Shown here piece after piece: positions 44,123 through 52,213 of a DNA stretch of 64,000 bases. The notes beneath the pieces are model-generated. The model was given only the letters and a program-made list of their open reading frames with translations, made no database searches and had not been told where the DNA came from. Location: positions 669,768-733,767 of the forward strand of contig JADJNS010000004.1 in NCBI GenBank assembly GCA_016714225.1, given 5' to 3'. Made by a program: the position numbers and the translations under genes. Position 1 is the first letter of the stretch. Each line of letters opens with the position of its first letter. The DNA comes from Archangiaceae bacterium. GTDB taxonomy: Bacteria > Myxococcota > Myxococcia > Myxococcales > Myxococcaceae.

Positions 44123-45784
44123 TCAGGCGCGCTTGCGGCCGTAGAGCATGCTGACCAGATCGCTCAGCTCGGTCTTCAGCGTGCGGTACTCGGCGAAGGT
44201 GAAGGCCGCGAGCCAGACGCACAGCTGCAGCGCGACCATGTAGCCCTCGGCGTACCCGGCGTTGGTGTGCACGAAGAGGTAGTAGCCCATGAAGATGACG
44301 TGCAGCCCCATCAGCGCTCCGAGGGCGGGCTTCTGGCCTTCGCGGCGGGCCAGCCCCAGCGCCATCAGGCCGAACATGTTCCAGTAGTACATGTTCACCG
44401 TCAGCCAGGTGAAGACGAGCATCGGCCCCAGGGTGAACGCGCCGATCTCGTCGGTGCGCAGCACCAGCAGCAGAATCGCGAAGGTGAACAGCAGCTGGAA
44501 GAGCTTGAAGCCCACCTGGTGGTCGGCGATGTCGACGTCGGTGCGCTGCTGCTTCATCTCGGCGGGGAACAGCCAGTGGGTGGCCAGCTCGCCGGCCGAG
44601 CTCTCGGAGATCTGCAGGTACACCGTCTTGAGCGAGTACTGGTTGTTGTAGAAGCGCTCGTGCACCGCGGCGTCGATGCGGCGCTTGTAGTCGCTCCAGA
44701 CCCAGAACCCGCCGAACATCAGGGCGGCGAGCACCACCGAGGCGACGCCGCTGATCAGCGTGCCGGCGACCATCTGGCGGTACTTCGCGTGGAGCTTCTT
44801 GTCGCGCCAGCAGGTGACCCCGGCGCGCAGGGCGAGCGCGACCCCGAACCAGATGGGGAAGAGCTTGGTGGCGACCGCGAAGCCGAAGAAGAGGCCCGCG
44901 TAGAGCCACTTCTCGCGCTTCATCATGCAGACGGTCATGCCCAGCGCGAACAGCCAGTCCCACCTCAAGAAGCTGCCGGCCAGGTAGGGGAAGACCAGCG
45001 GCGGCGTCGCCCACATCAGCAGCGCGATGGCCGTCACCTTCCAGTCGAAGGTCTTGAAGACGTACCACCAGAGCAGCGCCATCAAGGCCATGTCGAGCCA
45101 GCCGAGCAGGGCCTGGCCGTTGGGGGACCACGGCACGAGCATGGCGATGGGGTGGGCGATCACCGCCCAGGCGGGCGAGTTCGAGTTGCCGTGGTCTTGC
45201 AAGATGGCGTTGAAGCGGCCGCGCCACTGGGCGACCTGGTTGTTGCGGTCTTGCTCGCAGCGCGCGCGGCAGTCGAGCAGCGTGCCGACGTCGTTGCACT
45301 TCGTGGCCTCGCAGGCGTCGAGCTCGGCCTGGTTGGGCGGGGTCATCAGCAGCACCCAGTCGCGCTTGAAGTCTTCCCACCGGGGGCCGAAGCGGCCGAC
45401 GATGCGGTCGCGATCTTCGAAGGCCTTCGAGATGGGCTCGAGCTCGAAGGTCTCGTTGTCGCGGAGCTTGTCGATGCGCAGGGCGCGGGTGGTCTCGGAG
45501 TCGGCGATCGCCGCGGCGCGGTAGAGATCGAACCAGCCCACCTCGGCCTGATACTTGGCGCCCAGGTAGAAGTGGAACTGCTCGTGGTGGTGAACCAGGC
45601 GCAGGCCGGTGCCGTTGAGCTGGCCGAAGTTGGTCCACGCGAGGACCATCGAGGCCGAGAGGAGCAGGAAGGCGAGCTTCTTATGACGCTCGAACTGGCC
45701 CTTGGTGAGGGCGTCGACGAGCAGCAGGCCCACCTGGGCCTCGAGGATGATGATCTTGATGATCCCCGAGATGAAGTGATTCAT
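44123..45784 (-). CDS. Polytopic membrane glycosyltransferase-like protein (GT-C / DUF2029-type)
   Basis: This 553-residue protein has about ten membrane segments, including GWLDMALMALLWWYVF, LPFLAGSF-type PYLAGSFLRWDWLFALGM and LLFTFAILLLVL. A large hydrophilic loop (~75-175) with several cysteines follows the first membrane helices. The WxxxxKLFPIWFGVALALR segment resembles polyprenol-phosphate-mannose-dependent GT-C enzymes (GT87/DUF2029). It may glycosylate lipids or proteins on the outer face of the membrane. No clear catalytic motif can be named, so the call is tentative. The start MNHFISG was chosen. It diverges 17 bases from mrp. Confidence 0.6.
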   Translation of the reverse strand: MNHFISGIIKIIILEAQVGLLLVDALTKGQFERHKKLAFLLLSASMVLAWTNFGQLNGTGLRLVHHHEQFHFYLGAKYQAEVGWFDLYRAAAIADSETTRALRIDKLRDNETFELEPISKAFEDRDRIVGRFGPRWEDFKRDWVLLMTPPNQAELDACEATKCNDVGTLLDCRARCEQDRNNQVAQWRGRFNAILQDHGNSNSPAWAVIAHPIAMLVPWSPNGQALLGWLDMALMALLWWYVFKTFDWKVTAIALLMWATPPLVFPYLAGSFLRWDWLFALGMTVCMMKREKWLYAGLFFGFAVATKLFPIWFGVALALRAGVTCWRDKKLHAKYRQMVAGTLISGVASVVLAALMFGGFWVWSDYKRRIDAAVHERFYNNQYSLKTVYLQISESSAGELATHWLFPAEMKQQRTDVDIADHQVGFKLFQLLFTFAILLLVLRTDEIGAFTLGPMLVFTWLTVNMYYWNMFGLMALGLARREGQKPALGALMGLHVIFMGYYLFVHTNAGYAEGYMVALQLCVWLAAFTFAEYRTLKTELSDLVSMLYGRKRA

Positions 45785-45801
45785 CGGCCGACGCTTGATA
45801 C

Positions 45802-46911
45802 ATGAAAAGCGCAATGGCCATCGACGAAAGAGACGTGCTCGCGGCGCTGGGGAAGGTGATCGACCCCGAGCTCCACATCGACATCGTGCGCGCGGGCATG
45901 GTGAAGGATCTGAAGCTCACCGGCGCGAACGTCAGCCTGAAGATCGAGCTGACCACCCCCGCGTGCCCGATGAGGGACAAGATCGAGAAAGACGTGGTGG
46001 CGGCGCTGGCGGGCGTGCCCGGCATCGGCGAGCGGAAGATCGACTGGGGCGCCAAGGTGCGCCCGGCCCCGGCGCCGAGCCAGGGTTCGCTGCTGCCCGA
46101 GGTGAAGAACGTGGTGCTGGTCGGCGCCGGCAAGGGCGGGGTGGGCAAGAGCACCGTGGCGGTGAACCTGGCCTGCGCGCTGAAGGCGCACGGCGCGAAG
46201 GTCGGCCTGCTCGACGCCGACTTCTACGGGCCGTCGATTCCCCTGATGACGGGGCTGCGCAAGAAGCCGGTCAGCCTCGACGGCAAGAAGCTCGAGCCGC
46301 TCGAGGCGCACGGGCTCAAGGTGATGTCGATCGGCTTTCTGATCGAGCCCGACCAGGCGCTGGTGTGGCGCGGGCCGATGCTGCACGGCGCGCTGATGCA
46401 GCTGGTGAGAGACGTGAACTGGGGCGAGCTCGACTACCTGGTGCTCGATCTGCCGCCCGGCACGGGCGACGTGGCGCTGACGATCTCGCAGCAGGTGCGG
46501 GCCTCGGGCGCGGTGCTGGTGACCACTCCGCAAGACGTGGCGCTCGCCGACGTGGTTCGCGCCAAGGCGATGTTCGACAAGGTGCACATACCCGTGCTGG
46601 GGATCATCGAGAACATGAGCCAGTTCATCTGCCCCCACTGCCACCAGGGTACCCACATCTTCGACGTGGGCGGCGGGCGCAAGGCGGCCGAGATGATGGA
46701 CATCGCGTTTCTCGGCGAGCTGCCGCTGGAGATTCGGGTTCGGCAGGGCGGAGATCGCGGCCTGCCGGTGGTGGTGGGCCACCCCGAGTCGGTCGAGGGG
46801 CAGAAGTTCATGGAGATCGCCCGCAACGTCGCCGGCCGCATCAGCCAGGAGAACAGCAAGAACCGCGCGCCGGTGATGAGCGGGCCGGGCGCGCAGGTCA
46901 CCGCGGGTTGA
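45802..46911 (+). CDS. mrp: Mrp/ApbC/Nbp35-type Fe-S carrier ATPase
   Basis: This 369-residue protein has an N-terminal MIP18/DUF59 domain (~8-80, IDPELHIDIVRAGMV with TTPACPM) and a deviant Walker A GKGGVGKST (110-118). VLDLPPGTGD and the cluster-binding ICPHC (C277, C280) follow. Mrp/ApbC proteins bind a Fe-S cluster at a dimer interface and pass it to apo-proteins. It complements the ISC operon at the left end of the window. Its C-terminal tail is longer than in E. coli ApbC. Spacing to the downstream gene is 19 bases. Confidence 0.93.
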   Translation: MKSAMAIDERDVLAALGKVIDPELHIDIVRAGMVKDLKLTGANVSLKIELTTPACPMRDKIEKDVVAALAGVPGIGERKIDWGAKVRPAPAPSQGSLLPEVKNVVLVGAGKGGVGKSTVAVNLACALKAHGAKVGLLDADFYGPSIPLMTGLRKKPVSLDGKKLEPLEAHGLKVMSIGFLIEPDQALVWRGPMLHGALMQLVRDVNWGELDYLVLDLPPGTGDVALTISQQVRASGAVLVTTPQDVALADVVRAKAMFDKVHIPVLGIIENMSQFICPHCHQGTHIFDVGGGRKAAEMMDIAFLGELPLEIRVRQGGDRGLPVVVGHPESVEGQKFMEIARNVAGRISQENSKNRAPVMSGPGAQVTAG

Positions 46912-46930
46912 GATAGGAGCCCTTTCACCG

Positions 46931-47398
46931 ATGCTGCCCGACGATCCCGACCCTCTCGACCCTCCGTCGACCGATGATGACGCTTCTGGCGAGCACCGCG
47001 GCGATGATGTCGGCGGCTTGAGGGGCGTGATCCCCGAGCTGGTGCGCAAGTTCGCGGTGGCGGGCCTGGGCGCGGTGTTCATGACCGAAGAGGGCATTCG
47101 CAACCTCGCCGGTCAGCTCAAGCTGCCCAAAGAGGCGCTGGGCATGGTGCTCGGTCAGGCCGAGAAGACGAAGGAAGAGATCGGCAGGGTGATCTCGGAA
47201 GAGCTTCGCCGGTTTCTGCAGTCGGAGAAGCTGCGCAACGAGTTCTTGAAGATGATCGCCGGCATGACCATCGAGGTGAAGGCCGAGGTGAAGCTGATGC
47301 CCGACCGGTTGAAGGAGAACGGCGACACGACCTCGCTGCTGCCCAAGGTGAATGTGACCGAGCTCAAGGCTCGCACCGGCAAGAAGTCGAAGGAGTGA
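46931..47398 (+). CDS. Uncharacterised helical protein downstream of mrp
   Basis: This 155-residue protein has an acidic, disordered N-terminus (PDDPDPLDPPSTDDDASGE). Long amphipathic helices follow, including AEKTKEEIGRVISEELRRFL and NEFLKMIAGMTIEVKAEVKL. The overall look is phasin-like or of a helical scaffolding protein, but I do not recognise a family. There is no signal or membrane segment. It is probably in the mrp operon, and its stop overlaps the next GTG. Confidence 0.6.
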   Translation: MLPDDPDPLDPPSTDDDASGEHRGDDVGGLRGVIPELVRKFAVAGLGAVFMTEEGIRNLAGQLKLPKEALGMVLGQAEKTKEEIGRVISEELRRFLQSEKLRNEFLKMIAGMTIEVKAEVKLMPDRLKENGDTTSLLPKVNVTELKARTGKKSKE

Positions 47399-47754
47399 AG
47401 AAGAGCCCGCTGTGGCGGTTGTTGCTGGTGCTGGCCGCCGGAGTGGGGATCTTCTTCTGGCGCGGGGGCTTGGGGCTCTTGCCCGTCGAGCGCAGCTTGA
47501 CCTGGAAGCTGCCTGGCGCGTTCGGAGACATTCGGCGCGTCGACGTGCAGCTCTATGACGGTGATTCGTTGCTCGAGCGCACCGTGCTCGAGACGCCGAA
47601 TGGGGCGACTTTCGAGCCGGTCACCAAGGTCATGCTGCGGGGTGGGGAATATCGCGGGCTGTTGATGATCTGGCGGGCCGATGCGGGGGTTGCCGAGGTG
47701 CGGGAGCAGAAGATCGTCGTCGATGCCGATTCGGAAGCCTTGAGCGTGCCTTAG
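47395..47754 (+). CDS. Small signal-anchored protein of unknown function
   Basis: This 119-residue protein has an N-terminal membrane segment (LLLVLAAGVGIFFW) followed by a small beta-rich domain (SLTWKLPGAFGDIRRVDVQL, then LLERTVLETPNG). The GTG start overlaps the previous stop. Third codon positions are somewhat less GC-biased than neighbours. A copy of the interspersed post-stop element begins three bases after its stop. I do not recognise the family. Confidence 0.55.
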   Translation: MKKSPLWRLLLVLAAGVGIFFWRGGLGLLPVERSLTWKLPGAFGDIRRVDVQLYDGDSLLERTVLETPNGATFEPVTKVMLRGGEYRGLLMIWRADAGVAEVREQKIVVDADSEALSVP

Positions 47755-47757
47755 CCG

Positions 47758-47872
47758 TTCGGGCTTCGGGCTTCGGGTTTCGGGCTTCGGGTTTCGGGCT
47801 TCGACAGACCGGTTCCCGGTGTTTGCGGGCGCGGGCGCGGGCGCGGGCGCGGGCATGTTGCGCTGACGCAAC
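47758..47872 (+). repeat. Interspersed post-stop element, copy B (best preserved)
   Basis: Six heptamers GGGCTTC/GGGTTTC lead into GACAGACCGGTTCCCGGT, whose ACCGG-TTC-CCGGT is a perfect mini-hairpin. Five GCGGGC hexamers, GGGCATG, and a 6-bp hairpin GTTGCG-CTGA-CGCAAC complete it. It starts three bases after a stop codon and is co-directional with the gene. The rest of the 296-base gap to 48050 shows no gene; a ribosome-binding site (GGAG) lies just before 48051. Confidence 0.8.
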
Positions 47873-48050
47873 TTGAGGTTCTCAGGGTTCGAGAATGGGG
47901 GTGAGTGTTCTCGATTGCGCTGCGCGGAGTGGTGAGGTCGGTCGTTCGCGTCGCCGCGCGCGTCTTTGAGGCCATTCCCCTGGTGGTGCCGGCTCGGCTG
48001 GCGCGTGTCCCGATTGCCTCTTCTCGGAGGCGTACGGAGACACCACCACC

Positions 48051-48572
48051 ATGCGATCTTTTCTAGTCGTTGCGCTGCTGACGGCTTCGGGTGCCGCGCA
48101 CGCTCAGTTTGCCAACCGGCACCTCGGGCTCGAGCTCTCGCCGATGCGGTTCTCGGATCATGAGCTCACCACCGGGTTTTCTGCCCAGCTCGACTTTGGC
48201 TGGTACCTCGACAATGGGTTCGAGGTCGGCGCTCGCGCGATGGCCACGGTGTTTCTCACCACCCAGTCGTATCGCCAGCGGCTCGGTGGGGGCGGGTCGC
48301 TCTATGCGCGATATTTGTTTCTGCAGGAGCAGCTTCGCCCCTGGGTCGGCCTCGAGCTCGCCGTGCTCTACGTCGATCGCCCCAGCGACAGCACCGGGTC
48401 GCAGCAGCAGGCCTTCGCCGGGCCCGGCGCCAGCGTCGGCCTCGAGTACTTCGTCACCAACGAGATCTCCCTCGGCGCTCGCACGATGGGCATTCTCTAC
48501 TTCGGGGTGAACAACAACGCCCCGCTGCGCCCCAGCTACGGCGGCACCGTCAGCATGCAGGTGTACTTTTGA
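48051..48572 (+). CDS. Outer-membrane beta-barrel protein
   Basis: This 173-residue protein has a signal peptide with a clear cleavage site (VVALLTASGAAHAQF). The mature chain is a series of amphipathic strands ending in VSMQVYF, a terminal aromatic typical of outer-membrane barrels. Segments such as LGLELSPMRFSDHEL, TGFSAQLDFGWYLDNGFEV and YARYLFLQEQLRPW fit an eight-strand OmpX/OprF-like barrel. The ligand and role are unknown. The stop overlaps a TTG start for the next gene (TTGA). Confidence 0.75.
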   Translation: MRSFLVVALLTASGAAHAQFANRHLGLELSPMRFSDHELTTGFSAQLDFGWYLDNGFEVGARAMATVFLTTQSYRQRLGGGGSLYARYLFLQEQLRPWVGLELAVLYVDRPSDSTGSQQQAFAGPGASVGLEYFVTNEISLGARTMGILYFGVNNNAPLRPSYGGTVSMQVYF

Positions 48573-49261
48573 GGTGGCTCGCGCTGCTCGGCTTCGCGGC
48601 GTGCCTTCCCGCGGCCGGCCTGCGCCACCCCGAGTGCGATCGGCACAGCGATCTGTGCGCCGCCAGGCTCGACGAGATCGAGTGCGAGCACGCCCGCGAG
48701 TTCTGCCCCCAGGCGCCCGAGCCGCTGGTCAACCTGGGCATGATCTCCCAGTCGCGCGGGCAGAATGAGCGGGCGCGCGAGTACTACGTGCAGGCGCTGC
48801 GGCGCGACGTCGAGTGCGCTGTGGCCTACAACAACCTCGGCACCGTCGAGCTCGCCGAGCGCAGCTTCAAGGCCGCCGCGCAGCGCTTCGAGCGCGCCCT
48901 CAAGGTGAACCCCGACTACAACGAGGCCCGCCACAACCTCGGGCTCGCTCACTGGCGAATGGGCCGCCTCGAAGACGCCGAGAAGGACTTTCGCCACATG
49001 ATCGCGGCGAACCCCGCGCTGGCGCAGCCTTACGGGTCTCTCGGCGGGCTCGAGCTCGAGCGGGGCCGGTATGACGTCGCGGCGCGCTGGCTCGAGCAGG
49101 CGGTGCTGCTCGAGCCGCAGTGGGCCGAGGCCTGGCGCGGGCTCGCGGCCGCGCGCGAGGGCCTGGGGCTGCGCGCCGACGCCGCCAGCGCGTTCGAGTC
49201 GTGCCTCGACGTGGGCGGCGACGATTCGATGTGCCGCGAAGGGCTGCGGCGAAATCGCTGA
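48569..49261 (+). CDS. TPR-repeat lipoprotein
   Basis: This 230-residue protein begins with a lipoprotein-like leader (WLALLGFAACLP). It has several TPR repeats: PEPLVNLGMISQSRGQNERA, VAYNNLGTVELAERSFKAA, EARHNLGLAHWRMGRLEDAE, AQPYGSLGGLELERGRYDV and AEAWRGLAAAREGLGL. Such proteins scaffold envelope assemblies in myxobacteria, including pilus and gliding machines, but no specific partner is evident. The TTG start within TTGA couples it to the barrel gene. An N-terminal Cys-rich stretch (CDRHSDLCAARLDEIECE) is unusual. Confidence 0.75.
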   Translation: MRWLALLGFAACLPAAGLRHPECDRHSDLCAARLDEIECEHAREFCPQAPEPLVNLGMISQSRGQNERAREYYVQALRRDVECAVAYNNLGTVELAERSFKAAAQRFERALKVNPDYNEARHNLGLAHWRMGRLEDAEKDFRHMIAANPALAQPYGSLGGLELERGRYDVAARWLEQAVLLEPQWAEAWRGLAAAREGLGLRADAASAFESCLDVGGDDSMCREGLRRNR

Positions 49262-49281
49262 CCTTGGTATACGCGAAGGCC

Positions 49282-50127
<846 letters not shown>

Positions 50128-50150
50128 TCGACTCAGCTCGGGAGACCACC

Positions 50151-50903
50151 ATGGAATTCGTGAAGCTCGAAGTCGCCGACGGCATCGGCACCCTCACCAT
50201 CGATCGTCCCAAGGCGCTCAACGCGCTCAACAGCCAGGTGCTCGCCGAGCTGCTCGAGGCGGTCGGGCAGGTGAAGGCCCTGCGCGCGCTGATCGTCACC
50301 GGCGGCGGTGAGAAGTCGTTCGTGGCGGGCGCCGACATCGGCGAGCTGCTCGACGGGCGCCTCAAGGCCGAGGCCGGTCACCAGGTGATGGACGCCATCG
50401 ACGCCCTGCCGATTCCCGTCATCGCGGCGGTGAATGGGTTCGCGCTCGGAGGCGGCTGCGAGCTCGCCCTGGCCTGCGACTTCATCTACGCGTCCGAGAA
50501 GGCGAAGCTGGGGCTCCCCGAGGTCACCCTGGGCGTGATTCCCGGCTGGGGCGGCACCCAGCGGCTCGCCCGGCTGGTCGGGCCGGCGCGCGCGAAAGAG
50601 CTCATCGCCACCGGCGACATGGTCGACGCGGCCAAGGCGAGAGAGATCGGGCTCGCGCTCGACGTGCTGCCGGCCGACAAGCTGCTGGCGCACTGCCGCG
50701 ACGTGGCGGGGAAGATCGCCAAGCGCGGGCCGCTGGCAGTCACCGCGGCGCTGCAGGCGGTCGATGGCGGGCTGCAGGTCAGCTTGAAAGACGGGTGCGC
50801 GCTCGAGCGCGAGAAGTTCGCCGCGCTGATGAAGACCGCCGATCAGGCCGAGGGCATGAAGGCGTTTCTCGAGAAGCGGCCGCCGGTGTTCAAGGGCGCC
50901 TGA
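50151..50903 (+). CDS. Enoyl-CoA hydratase (crotonase)
   Basis: This 250-residue crotonase has the conserved pattern TIDRPKALNALNSQVL, FVAGADIGEL, NGFALGGGCELALACDF with Glu 104, and GLPEVTLGVIPGWGGTQRL with Glu 124. Those two glutamates activate the water for addition to trans-2-enoyl-CoA. GGGAG stands 11 bases before the ATG. With the preceding dehydrogenase and the acyl-CoA dehydrogenases downstream it forms a short-chain beta-oxidation or butyryl-CoA set. No thiolase is in the window. Confidence 0.93.
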   Translation: MEFVKLEVADGIGTLTIDRPKALNALNSQVLAELLEAVGQVKALRALIVTGGGEKSFVAGADIGELLDGRLKAEAGHQVMDAIDALPIPVIAAVNGFALGGGCELALACDFIYASEKAKLGLPEVTLGVIPGWGGTQRLARLVGPARAKELIATGDMVDAAKAREIGLALDVLPADKLLAHCRDVAGKIAKRGPLAVTAALQAVDGGLQVSLKDGCALEREKFAALMKTADQAEGMKAFLEKRPPVFKGA

Positions 50904-50916
50904 GCGGGGCTTTCAG

Positions 50917-51441
50917 TCAGCGGAGAGAGAGCTTCTTGAGGAGGGCCCGGAGGAGTTTTTTCAAGGGGCCGTCTTGCGGCGGGGCGGCCAGCTCCTGGGA
51001 GTCGCCGGGCATGATCGGGTGGGTGACCACGCGCTTCTCGTCCCACTCCAGGCCGGCCAGCGTCGCGGCGATCGCGTCGCGGAAGTGCAGCAGGTAGGCG
51101 TCGTCTCCCAGGTACGAGCTCAGCGCCTTGCCGGCGCGGTTGAGCCGCACCGGCGCGGGCGCCGCGTCCCACAGCGTGTTGCCGCGGCTGCTGACGTCGC
51201 TGTCGCCCACCAGCTTGCCGGTCTTCATGCCGCCGCCGCGCCGCCAGTAGAAGACCTCTTTGAACAGCGTCAGCTCTTGATCGTCGAGCCGGCCGCTGGG
51301 GTCGACGGTGCTGAGCAGCTCGGCGCCCCGCGTGGCGCGGTGCCAGATCTCACGGTGGCCGTCGAGGCCGGGTGGCTTCTCGACCGCGCGCACCCGGTAG
51401 AGCGCCTGCACGGCGTCGCGGCACTGCTCCTCGGTCGGCAT
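50917..51441 (-). CDS. Uncharacterised protein beside the phytochelatin-synthase-like gene
   Basis: This 174-residue protein has no signal or membrane segment. It contains KPPGLDGHREIWHRATRGAE, LTLFKEVFYWRRGGGM and a basic C-terminus (KKLLRALLKKLSLR) that could form an amphipathic helix. I do not recognise a family. It lies 43 bases downstream of the phytochelatin-synthase-like gene on the same strand, so they may be co-transcribed. It is convergent with crotonase. Confidence 0.55.
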   Translation of the reverse strand: MPTEEQCRDAVQALYRVRAVEKPPGLDGHREIWHRATRGAELLSTVDPSGRLDDQELTLFKEVFYWRRGGGMKTGKLVGDSDVSSRGNTLWDAAPAPVRLNRAGKALSSYLGDDAYLLHFRDAIAATLAGLEWDEKRVVTHPIMPGDSQELAAPPQDGPLKKLLRALLKKLSLR

Positions 51442-51484
51442 CGCCTGGCGCCCGAGCTTAGACGGGAGCGGGCCGAAATCGACT

Positions 51485-52063
51485 TCACGTCGTGAGGCTG
51501 TAGCGCGCCAGCCCCCGGGTCATGCCCGTCGACCAGTCGGCGGTGGTGTTCATCGCCTCGCACAGCCGCTCGGCGCTCACCAGCCAGGGGCCGTAGCCTG
51601 CGTTGGTGTCGAGCACGAAGGCCAGGTCTTCGGCCTCGAGGTAGCCGCCGATCGGCGAGTGGTGGCCGCCGCCTCCGTGAAACAGCGGCGCCCGGGAAAA
51701 GTTGCTCACGTAGCGGTACCGGTCGTCGTTCGAGCGTCGGAGCTCGGTGCGCAGCGCTTCGACGGTGGTGGCCCGCACCGCCTCGACCCGCCACGGGGGC
51801 GGCACCACCTCGGCCGACTCGGCGACCACCTGGTTCAGGCTCATCGCCCGCAGCCCGAAGCGCTGGAAGGGGTTCTTGCCGCTGCTCACCCCCATCGAGC
51901 GCAGCACATTGGCCACGCTGGTGGGGCCGCAGATCGAGGTCACCCCTTGCGACAGCAGTGGGGCATAGCGCCGCGCCACCGGCAGCGCCCAGGCCCGCGC
52001 GAGCAGCTCGGGGTGCTGCCACGCCGGGTGGGTGCGAATCGACGGCGCGGTGCTTCGCAACAT
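51485..52063 (-). CDS. Phytochelatin-synthase-like papain-fold protein
   Basis: This 192-residue protein resembles the catalytic domain of phytochelatin synthase: SQGVTSICGPTSVANVLRSM with nucleophile Cys 45, GGGHHSPIGGYLEAEDLAFV with His 134, and LDTNAGYGPWLVS with Asp 152. The triad order and the GH[FH]SPIGGY signature match the family. These enzymes cleave the glycine of glutathione and may transfer gamma-glutamylcysteine to another glutathione. Bacterial single-domain forms often only hydrolyse. No Cys-rich C-terminal domain is present. I see no signal peptide, and no other metal-detoxification gene is adjacent apart from a small unknown one downstream. Confidence 0.82.
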   Translation of the reverse strand: MLRSTAPSIRTHPAWQHPELLARAWALPVARRYAPLLSQGVTSICGPTSVANVLRSMGVSSGKNPFQRFGLRAMSLNQVVAESAEVVPPPWRVEAVRATTVEALRTELRRSNDDRYRYVSNFSRAPLFHGGGGHHSPIGGYLEAEDLAFVLDTNAGYGPWLVSAERLCEAMNTTADWSTGMTRGLARYSLTT

Positions 52064-52213
52064 GGGCCAGAGCCTAACCGCCCCGGGCGCCGGTCACCCC
52101 ACCCGAGCGGGCAGGGCGACTGATCGAACGGGTCAGAGGGGCTGACGCGACGGCGGGCGCCGCGGGTGCGCAAAAAATGTCCCCACGCGCGCAGCCCGCG
52201 CGACTCACGCGGC

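Noticed and set aside
47820..47860. Short Arg-Ala or Ala-Pro repeat peptide encoded by the GCGGGC tract
   Set aside because: The tract lies in an intergenic repeat. The reading frame across copies is not kept (Ala-Arg in two copies, Ala-Pro in the third), so it is not coding.
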